Shown here: piece by piece, positions 8,232 to 14,038 of the stretch
How positions within the stretch are numbered: the stretch's first letter is position 1
Layout of the letters: each line of letters starts with the position of its first letter
Assembly: GCA_002436505.1 (NCBI GenBank)
Contig: DJML01000087.1
Location: 1 to 19,099 of the forward strand
Direction of reading: 5' to 3'
Length of the DNA stretch: 19,099 nucleotides
Origin: Bacteroidetes bacterium UBA6491
Lineage (GTDB): Bacteria > Bacteroidota > Bacteroidia > NS11-12g > UBA9320
The notes under the pieces: model-generated
What the model was told of the DNA's origin: nothing
Databases searched by the model: none
Seen by the model: the letters and a program-made list of their open reading frames with translations, nothing else
Program-made: the position numbers and the translations under genes

Positions 8232-9302
8232 ATGAGCGAAGAACAGAACATACATGATCTGATCGATAGGTACCTTAAAGGAGAACTTGACAGGGATGAA
8301 CTTGATCGCTTCCGCAACCGACTGCGGAGTGAGCAGGATTTTGCCCGGGAAGTTGAGCTTCATCGCACGCTCGTAGAGGAGATCACAGATGCCAGGAAAA
8401 GAGAACTGAAGTCGTACCTTAAGGAAAATGCTAAAGTTGAATATATAGGCAATATTTGGGGAGCAAAATGGCTTTATGCCTCCGCAGCAATTATTGTAGT
8501 AATGGTTGGAATGTTCTTCCTTACAAAACAATTGCAGACAGATGAAGGCATCGTGCAAAAAGAACAGACGGAAGATCAGGTTACAACAGAACAGGAAAGA
8601 GCACATTATAAACCGGCTCCCGAAAGCGAACTTGCAGATTCACTGGCTGAAGATTCCGTAGATATCAGATTCGCCTTTGGAGTTGTGGCCGAGGATGAGG
8701 AGGTTGAATCTGAAAGGATGATGAATGATAATGCTGCAAGTAAAGAGTTTGCTTCTGAATACAGTGAAATGAGTGAAAATGAGCGAAAACTGGAAGCAGA
8801 TGAAATACAGGATTCTCTGGTCAGAGCAGATAAGTTGGTGTCAAGTTCCAGCTATGCTGTAGTCGTAATTAGATCGGCGAATAAAGTGAATGCATACCTG
8901 AAGAATGCAGATAAAGTGGCAGTCACCGAAACAACCATCGCAGATGAAGAACTAAAAGAAAAAAAGAAAAAAGGAATTTTCGGCAGGTCAAAGGACGATG
9001 CTGATGCTGAACCTTCATCTGAGGATGATTATGACGTTTCAACTGAAAGCAGAACCATATCAAGTCGCCAGATCGATGTGGAGTTCTGGTCGAGCCCAGT
9101 TAACTTTAAAGGGTATAAGTATGACAGATCTGTACTCCTACTTTATGGCGTAGCTCCCACGGAATCAATAAGTTTCACTGAATATCAGGGAGTGCTATAT
9201 ATGAGCCGCAACGGACAATATTATACAATTACTCCTGCAAGTAACTTTGTCAAGTTTACAAAGCTTACAAACTCATCGGTCATTAAGGAACTTAACCGGT
9301 AA
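8232..9302 (+). CDS. Single-pass membrane protein, putative anti-sigma factor
   Basis: A 356-residue protein with a cytoplasmic N-terminal part of about 75 residues (IHDLIDRYLKGELDRDELDR ...), a membrane helix at about 79-97 (KWLYASAAIIVVMVGMFFL), and a long outer part. The N-terminus resembles the short helical domains found in Bacteroidota proteins encoded beside ECF sigma genes; I see no zinc-binding HxxxCxxC motif. Residues about 101-270 are very acidic and low in complexity, with a KEKKKKG patch. A C-terminal module of about 75 residues starts near IDVEFWSSPVNFKGYKYD and looks folded. The 8-nt spacing after the sigma gene is the main reason for the anti-sigma call. The outer acidic region is unusual for this role. 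It could instead be a membrane scaffold or sensor. Confidence 0.7.
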   Translation: MSEEQNIHDLIDRYLKGELDRDELDRFRNRLRSEQDFAREVELHRTLVEEITDARKRELKSYLKENAKVEYIGNIWGAKWLYASAAIIVVMVGMFFLTKQLQTDEGIVQKEQTEDQVTTEQERAHYKPAPESELADSLAEDSVDIRFAFGVVAEDEEVESERMMNDNAASKEFASEYSEMSENERKLEADEIQDSLVRADKLVSSSSYAVVVIRSANKVNAYLKNADKVAVTETTIADEELKEKKKKGIFGRSKDDADAEPSSEDDYDVSTESRTISSRQIDVEFWSSPVNFKGYKYDRSVLLLYGVAPTESISFTEYQGVLYMSRNGQYYTITPASNFVKFTKLTNSSVIKELNR

Positions 9303-9311
9303 CTTTACAAC

Positions 9312-10088
9312 GTGAAAATTACATTCTATAAATACCACGGTACCGGTAATGACTTCATATTGATAGATGACAGAAGCAGGGGTATGAAACTCGAAAATCT
9401 GAATATCCCACTACTTTCCGATCGTCACTTTGGTATTGGCTCAGACGGCGTGATACTGATACGGAACCATGCGGAATACGATTTTGAAATGGTCTTTTTC
9501 AATCCTGATGGCAGTCAGAGCTTTTGTGGCAATGGCAGCCGATGTGCAATGCAGTTCGCAATGGATATGGGTATCGTAGGCGACACCGCCAGATTCTTAT
9601 CTACGGATGGAGCTCATCAAGCTTACAGTCTGGATGGTGGATGGGTGAAACTTCAGATGCATGATGCCTTGCCTCCTGTGAAAGTTGGTAATGATCTTGA
9701 AATTAACACCGGTTCGCCACACTACATCCGATTCAGAGAACTGGAAGGTTTAGACTTAATCAGTGAAGCACATGCTGTACGTAATAGCAAAGCCTATGAA
9801 AAAGCAGGTATAAATGTAAATTTTGTGGAGGCCGGTCCCGATGGAATCCGGATGAGGACCTACGAGAGAGGTGTTGAAGACGAAACCTTGAGCTGTGGAA
9901 CCGGAGTAACTGCGGCAGCACTGGCAACGCACTTCATGTCAGGAGGACAACAAGGAGAATTTAGAATGAATGTGCATACAAAAGGAGGAGATCTTCGCGT
10001 TGAATATAATTATACCGGAAAGAAGTATACAAACGTGTATCTATGCGGACCGGCAAAATTTATTTTTAAAGGAGAAATAGAGATCTGA
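9312..10088 (+). CDS. dapF: Diaminopimelate epimerase
   Basis: A 258-residue cytoplasmic enzyme that converts LL- to meso-diaminopimelate for lysine and peptidoglycan synthesis. The start is GTG at 9312; the conserved N-terminus KITFYKYHGTGNDFILID begins at once and no in-frame ATG precedes it. Both catalytic cysteines are present: Cys72 in NPDGSQSFCGNGSRC and Cys195 in ETLSCGTGVTAAA. The length is slightly below the usual 270-280. It follows the anti-sigma-like gene by 9 nt, so it is probably read through from the sigma operon, though a weak internal promoter cannot be excluded. This housekeeping gene in the operon of a stress sigma factor may link cell-wall supply with envelope stress, but that is inference. 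Confidence 0.96.
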   Translation: MKITFYKYHGTGNDFILIDDRSRGMKLENLNIPLLSDRHFGIGSDGVILIRNHAEYDFEMVFFNPDGSQSFCGNGSRCAMQFAMDMGIVGDTARFLSTDGAHQAYSLDGGWVKLQMHDALPPVKVGNDLEINTGSPHYIRFRELEGLDLISEAHAVRNSKAYEKAGINVNFVEAGPDGIRMRTYERGVEDETLSCGTGVTAAALATHFMSGGQQGEFRMNVHTKGGDLRVEYNYTGKKYTNVYLCGPAKFIFKGEIEI

Positions 10089-10118
10089 GTTAGCCGAAAT
10101 CTCCTGTATCAGATCATC

Positions 10119-10143
10119 ATGGTATAGTGTTTGTACTTACCAT
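10119..10143 (+). other. Imperfect hairpin in the leader of the DUF4294 gene
   Basis: ATGGTA at 10119-10124 and AGT at 10126-10128 can pair with ACT at 10135-10137 and TACCAT at 10138-10143, leaving one bulged T and a 6-nt loop. It ends 6 nt before the start codon of the next gene, so it could cover the ribosome landing site or be an operator. It has no T run and does not look like a terminator. Confidence 0.4.
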
Positions 10144-10149
10144 AATAAC

Positions 10150-10776
10150 ATGCGATATATTTTATTGAACATTATGGCCCTATTTGCGTTCACCGCCTTT
10201 GCGCAGGTTGAACAAATGGACAGTGCATCCATTGCAGATAAGGATTCCAATAAAATGGTCAGATACTGGATGTATGATACAACAGGCCTCATTGAGATAC
10301 AAATGAGCGAAGGTGACACCATGTTCGTTTATGAGTTTGAAGAATATATCGCAAGGGACTTTTCAACGGATGAACAGAAAAAGGAATTTGAAAGGCTGAA
10401 ATACAATGTACGGAAAGTGCTGCCTTATGCAAAACTGGCAGCATTCCGACTTCAAATGATGGAGGATAACCTCAATATGATAACCTCCCGAAGAGAAAGA
10501 GATAAATATATTAAAGAAACAGAAAAGGCCATAAAAGATGAATTTATGGCAACACTAAAGAACATGAGCCGGTCTCAGGGAATTTTGCTAATAAAGCTTA
10601 TTCACAGAGAAACAGGAAAGTCCACCTATGATATTCTAAAAGGGTATAGGGGGAACGCAGAAACATTCTACTGGAGTATGTTTGCCAAGATGTACAGGGC
10701 TGATTTGAAATCACGGTATGATCCTATCCTGGATTACCAGATCGAGTACATCATAAAACACTATAATCTGGAATAA
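10150..10776 (+). CDS. DUF4294 family protein, exported
   Basis: A 208-residue protein of the Bacteroidota family DUF4294, whose function is unknown. A signal peptide is clear: MRYILLNIMALFAFTAFA with cleavage before Gln19. The mature part has an EFEEYIARDFSTDEQKKEFE segment, then KYNVRKVLPYAKLAAFRLQM, the family's recognisable core, and a long helical stretch rich in charged residues. The C-terminal segment includes LIKLIHRETGKSTYDILKGY and YRADLKSRYDP, which are also typical. It lies 61 nt after dapF on the same strand, with a hairpin between, and converges with pdhB. It probably acts in the periplasm; nothing here points to a specific role. Confidence 0.85.
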   Translation: MRYILLNIMALFAFTAFAQVEQMDSASIADKDSNKMVRYWMYDTTGLIEIQMSEGDTMFVYEFEEYIARDFSTDEQKKEFERLKYNVRKVLPYAKLAAFRLQMMEDNLNMITSRRERDKYIKETEKAIKDEFMATLKNMSRSQGILLIKLIHRETGKSTYDILKGYRGNAETFYWSMFAKMYRADLKSRYDPILDYQIEYIIKHYNLE

Positions 10777-10785
10777 ATCCAGATT
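10765..10785. terminator. Bidirectional hairpin between convergent genes
   Basis: AATCTGGA (10765-10772) and TCCAGATT (10778-10785) form a perfect 8-bp stem with a 5-nt loop. The TAA stop of the DUF4294 gene sits in the loop, and pdhB ends 5 nt further on. There is no T run on either side, so this is a terminator by position more than by a full motif. Confidence 0.55.
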
Positions 10786-10789
10786 CTGA

Positions 10790-11767
10790 TCAACGGTACA
10801 TCACTGAATTAACAGCCTCTATGATACGTTCTACAGAAGGCAAATATGCTTCCACCAGTGTAGGAGCATACGGAAGTGGAACGTCACGACTGGTGACCCT
10901 AATGATGGGTGCGTCCAGGTAATCAAAGGCATTCTTCTGGATCATGAAACTGATCTCTGAAGAGATTGATGCTAACGGCCAGGCTTCCTCCACAATAACA
11001 AGGCGATTTGTTTTCTGAACTGATCTGATCACGGTATCATAGTCCAGTGGCCTCACGGTTCTCATGTCGATCAGCTCCGGCTGAATGCCGTTCTTCTTCA
11101 TTTCAACGACAGCATCTTCCACAACACGCATCATTTTGCCGAATGTGACAATGGTAACATCGCTGCCTTCTTCAACGATATGCGCTTTGCCAATCGGCAA
11201 TATATATTCTTCTTCAGGAACCTCTCCTTTTAACCCGTACATCTGTTCGCTTTCCATGAAGATAACAGGGTCGTTGTCACGTATAGACGCTTTTAATAAT
11301 CCTTTGGCATCGTATGGGTTCGAAGGAACCACCACTTTAAGGCCCGGAGTATTGGCAAACCAGTTCTCAAAATTTTGAGAATGCTGGGCGCCGAGCTGAC
11401 CAGCTGAACCAGTAGGACCCCTGAATACCATCGGACAAAAAAATTGACCGCCACTCATTGAATTAATCTTTGCCGCAGCATTTATTACCTGGTCAATTGC
11501 AACCAGTGAGAAATTGAACGTCATGAATTCGATGATCGGCCGGAGACCATTCATCGCGGCACCAACACCAATGCCTGTAAAACCCAGCTCTGCAATAGGA
11601 GTATCAATAACTCTCTGAGGACCGAACTCATCAAGCATACCCTGACTTACTTTATATGCACCGTTGTACTCAGCAACCTCTTCTCCCATGAGAATGACGT
11701 TCTCGTCTCTCCTCATCTCTTCGTTTAATGCTTCCCTTAGCGCTTCTCTGAATTGAATTGATCTCAT
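10790..11767 (-). CDS. pdhB: Pyruvate dehydrogenase E1 component, beta subunit
   Basis: A 325-residue cytoplasmic protein, the beta half of the thiamine-diphosphate E1 heterotetramer that turns pyruvate into acetyl groups on E2. Family signatures seen are ILMGEEVAEYNGAYKVSQGM at 25-44, TPIAELGFTGIGVGAA at 56-71 with Glu60, and GQLGAQHSQ at 123-131 with His129, then VVVPSNPYDAKG and the C-terminal VTSRDVPLPYAP. Length is normal for a separate PdhB. No pdhA or E2 gene is adjacent, as in many Bacteroidota where they are scattered. The organism also has a fused E1 alpha/beta enzyme at the left edge, so the two probably serve different 2-oxoacids. A full match to the -7 element lies just upstream. 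Confidence 0.95.
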   Translation of the reverse strand: MRSIQFREALREALNEEMRRDENVILMGEEVAEYNGAYKVSQGMLDEFGPQRVIDTPIAELGFTGIGVGAAMNGLRPIIEFMTFNFSLVAIDQVINAAAKINSMSGGQFFCPMVFRGPTGSAGQLGAQHSQNFENWFANTPGLKVVVPSNPYDAKGLLKASIRDNDPVIFMESEQMYGLKGEVPEEEYILPIGKAHIVEEGSDVTIVTFGKMMRVVEDAVVEMKKNGIQPELIDMRTVRPLDYDTVIRSVQKTNRLVIVEEAWPLASISSEISFMIQKNAFDYLDAPIIRVTSRDVPLPYAPTLVEAYLPSVERIIEAVNSVMYR

Positions 11768-11781
11768 TTAAATTATTTGTG

Positions 11782-11789
11782 CAAAAATA
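11782..11789 (-). promoter_or_regulatory. Candidate -7 box of pdhB
   Basis: The minus strand reads TATTTTTG, a full match to TAnnTTTG, ending 14 nt before the pdhB ATG. I find no TTTG at the usual -33 spacing, so support rests on this box and its position alone. Confidence 0.45.
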
Positions 11790-11808
11790 GAAATAACCTA
11801 TTGTTCTG

Positions 11809-12651
11809 TTACGACTCTATTGCGTATTTCCTCGGAGTGGTCCCAAATCTTTTCCTGAATGCTTCAATATAATGGCTACTGCTGTTGTAGCCAATCTGAT
11901 CCGCAATCTCATTTACCTTGAATCCCTTCTGTAAAAGCGATTTTGAATAATTCAATTTGTACTCCTTTAGATATTGATACGGCGGCATCCCGTAAATGCT
12001 TTTAAATCCAACCTTTAAATTGTATTCGTTCATACCAATTTCCTTTGAAAGCTCCTTAATCGAAGGAGGACTTACCATTTTTAACAACAATATTCGTTTG
12101 GCATTTTTTATCCTTACAATGTTGTCCTTGTCTTTTAGAAAAGGACAGGATTCAAATCTGTCTGACTCCGGAACATTGTAACAATAACTCAAAAGTTCTA
12201 AAACCTTTGCCTTGTAATAAACCGACTTTAATGCTGTAGGGACAAACGGATCGACGAGACTTTCAAGAACGGATTCCGCGGCAAGAGGTACCGTCTCAAT
12301 AGCATAGTTCCTGACTCCGAAACCGTCAAAATTTTGAGTCACCTCATTTTGTATATCCTCGATCAGAACCGAGTGAATAAATTTAGTGGTTGCGACAATA
12401 TGCACAACATCCACTCCATTCTCAGTATCCGAAGAAAGAACAAGCGGCAGGTCTTTCTCAGAGTCATAAATAATGAAATAACTGCCCTGATCAAGTGTGC
12501 GCTCGTAATGCGGGCCAAAACCAAATTTCAGGTTCCCGTTATCACAAAAAAAGAAATGAACCATATTCCTTTCAAGGTTAAATGTGCTTCCACTCTTATA
12601 TTGTGTTGCAATCGAAATAGAAATATCCTTTGTCTTAATTAGTGATCTCAT
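11809..12651 (-). CDS. AraC-family transcriptional regulator, PchR-like
   Basis: A 280-residue DNA-binding regulator. The C-terminal 85 residues (about 195-280) form the two helix-turn-helix motifs of the AraC family: IKELSKEIGMNEYNLKVGFK, then a second around VNEIADQIGYNSSSHYIEAF ending in FGTTPRKY. The MNEYNLKVGFKSIYG wording is close to PchR-type regulators, which respond to siderophores or iron. The N-terminal 190 residues form a probable ligand-sensing domain that I cannot match to a named family. The gene diverges from the HmuY/TonB receptor operon, separated by 180 nt of regulatory DNA, so it is the likely local activator of that operon. The ligand, perhaps heme or an iron chelate, is inferred only from context. 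Confidence 0.92.
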   Translation of the reverse strand: MRSLIKTKDISISIATQYKSGSTFNLERNMVHFFFCDNGNLKFGFGPHYERTLDQGSYFIIYDSEKDLPLVLSSDTENGVDVVHIVATTKFIHSVLIEDIQNEVTQNFDGFGVRNYAIETVPLAAESVLESLVDPFVPTALKSVYYKAKVLELLSYCYNVPESDRFESCPFLKDKDNIVRIKNAKRILLLKMVSPPSIKELSKEIGMNEYNLKVGFKSIYGMPPYQYLKEYKLNYSKSLLQKGFKVNEIADQIGYNSSSHYIEAFRKRFGTTPRKYAIES

Positions 12652-12699
12652 TGCAATTTATGCGATATTTACCTGTTTTTAATTTTACATTACGGGCAG

Positions 12700-12732
12700 C
12701 AAAGGTAATCAAACAGGGCATTGATGCGCAAT
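12700..12732 (-). promoter_or_regulatory. Promoter of the AraC-family gene
   Basis: On the minus strand TACCTTTG (12707-12700) is a full match to the -7 element, and ATTG (12732-12729) stands 21 nt upstream as a -33 element differing from TTTG at one base. Transcription would start near 12695, leaving a leader of about 44 nt before ATG at 12651. Confidence 0.5.
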
Positions 12733-12774
12733 TTAAAAGGGAATGAAGTTTTTCTTTTTGCGATATAAATGTTC

Positions 12775-12799
12775 CATTTTACGACAGCTTTGTAAAATG
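12775..12799. promoter_or_regulatory. Inverted repeat, candidate operator upstream of the HmuY operon
   Basis: CATTTTAC (12775-12782) and GTAAAATG (12792-12799) are perfect 8-bp inverted repeats around a 9-nt spacer. The dyad lies just upstream of the candidate -7 box and occupies the place of a -33 element, as expected for an activator site, though a repressor site is equally possible. Confidence 0.5.
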
Positions 12800-12807
12800 A
12801 ATATATA

Positions 12808-12815
12808 TTCCTTTG
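12808..12815 (+). promoter_or_regulatory. Candidate -7 box of the HmuY/TonB receptor operon
   Basis: TTCCTTTG differs from TAnnTTTG at one base. A TTTG at 12789-12792 is only 15 nt upstream, too close for a normal -33 element. Transcription would start near 12820, about 12 nt before the ATG at 12832. Confidence 0.35.
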
Positions 12816-12831
12816 CATAAATTTTAAATTA

Positions 12832-14037
12832 ATGAAGCGATTTTTTACAATTATCTTTTGTTTGGTTTCCCTGGGAGTTACAGGTCAGGAATATGCTGAC
12901 ACAACTTATTCAAATGGGATAAACGATGTTTTTTATTCTTTTAGAGGTGGAGTTCTCAAAACAGTACCTTCTGACAACTGGGACATTGCTTTTGAGATAA
13001 ATGGATTCACAGCATCCATCATTATCAATGACGGAGCTGGCGTGGAACTTTATAAGGCACCTTATAACTCGTCACAATGGTCTTCTTTTGATACTACGGG
13101 GATGTCAGGCTGGTCAAGACAGCACAATAGTCTGAAGTACTGGGAACAAGGAGCATTCAACCGTGGATTGTCAGGTGATGTGGATCTAGGATGGGGGAAA
13201 TATGACCTCAACACGCATCAGGTAGTTGGCGATTCTGTCTTTTTGATCAGATTGAGGAACGGTGATTATAAAAAGATCATGATCATTAACCTGGCGAGCA
13301 ATACCTATCATTTCAAATATGCGAACGTCGATGGATCCAATGAAACCTCAAAAGCCCTCGCGAAAAGTAGCTTCTCGGGTAAAACATTTGGCTATTTTTC
13401 AATTGTAGATGGTACAAGTCTCGACCGTGAACCAAGCGGAACTCAATGGGACCTAGTGTTTACAACTTACCTGCTTCCAATAAATATGGGTACCATCGTT
13501 TATTACCCGGTATATGGTGTTAAATCTAACAAAGGCGTTGAAATCGCAAGAAGAACAGGCGTTGATGTGTCCAATAACGACACATTCAATCTGACCTGGG
13601 AATACAACATTACAAACATCGGCTCTGACTGGAAAGTCTTTGACAATCAGAATCAGGTCTATAATATGGTCGAAAACCTAAGTTTTTTCATTAAGACAAA
13701 CCTTAAAGAAGTTTGGAAGATGTATTTCACTGAATATGTCGGAGGTAATGAAGGCATGTCGGTATTTAATGTTACCGGTCTCTCTACCTCTTCAATAACT
13801 GAATCTCTAAAGGGGAAAATAAAAGTTTACCCTAATCCGGCCAATTCTGTATTGAAAATTAATTCTGAAGTTAACCTTTCCAATGTTGAATTAACACTTG
13901 TAGACCTTCAGGGCCGGTCTGTAAATTCAGTGTCTGAGGCGCTTGAAATGAATGTGTCTGACCTGTCTTCAGGGATCTATATGCTGCAATTGATCTCAAA
14001 CGAAGGGACATTTACGCAAAGAGTTATTATTCAGTAA
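12832..14037 (+). CDS. Secreted HmuY-like protein with T9SS sorting tail
   Basis: A 401-residue exported protein. The signal peptide is MKRFFTIIFCLVSLGVTG with cleavage near Gln19. The body resembles the heme-binding HmuY family: DVFYSFRGG followed by NWDIAF at 49-54, then a second QWDLVF at 205-210, and a late segment FFIKTNLKEVWKMYFTEY at 285-302 like the HmuY C-terminal strand pair. Residues about 329-401 are a type A T9SS sorting domain (IKVYPNPANS ... LSSGIYMLQL ... QRVIIQ), which directs the protein across the outer membrane and onto the surface or into the medium. It is first in an operon, with the TonB receptor starting 1 nt after its stop. HmuY family members capture heme; the axial ligands cannot be chosen here (His98, His129 and His160 are candidates). 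It may bind another porphyrin or metal complex instead. Confidence 0.8.
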   Translation: MKRFFTIIFCLVSLGVTGQEYADTTYSNGINDVFYSFRGGVLKTVPSDNWDIAFEINGFTASIIINDGAGVELYKAPYNSSQWSSFDTTGMSGWSRQHNSLKYWEQGAFNRGLSGDVDLGWGKYDLNTHQVVGDSVFLIRLRNGDYKKIMIINLASNTYHFKYANVDGSNETSKALAKSSFSGKTFGYFSIVDGTSLDREPSGTQWDLVFTTYLLPINMGTIVYYPVYGVKSNKGVEIARRTGVDVSNNDTFNLTWEYNITNIGSDWKVFDNQNQVYNMVENLSFFIKTNLKEVWKMYFTEYVGGNEGMSVFNVTGLSTSSITESLKGKIKVYPNPANSVLKINSEVNLSNVELTLVDLQGRSVNSVSEALEMNVSDLSSGIYMLQLISNEGTFTQRVIIQ

Positions 14038-14038
14038 T

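Noticed and set aside
8193..8606. Minus-strand open frame of 137 codons over the sigma/anti-sigma junction
   Set aside because: It overlaps two well-supported genes and its cysteine/phenylalanine-rich reading is typical of a shadow frame.
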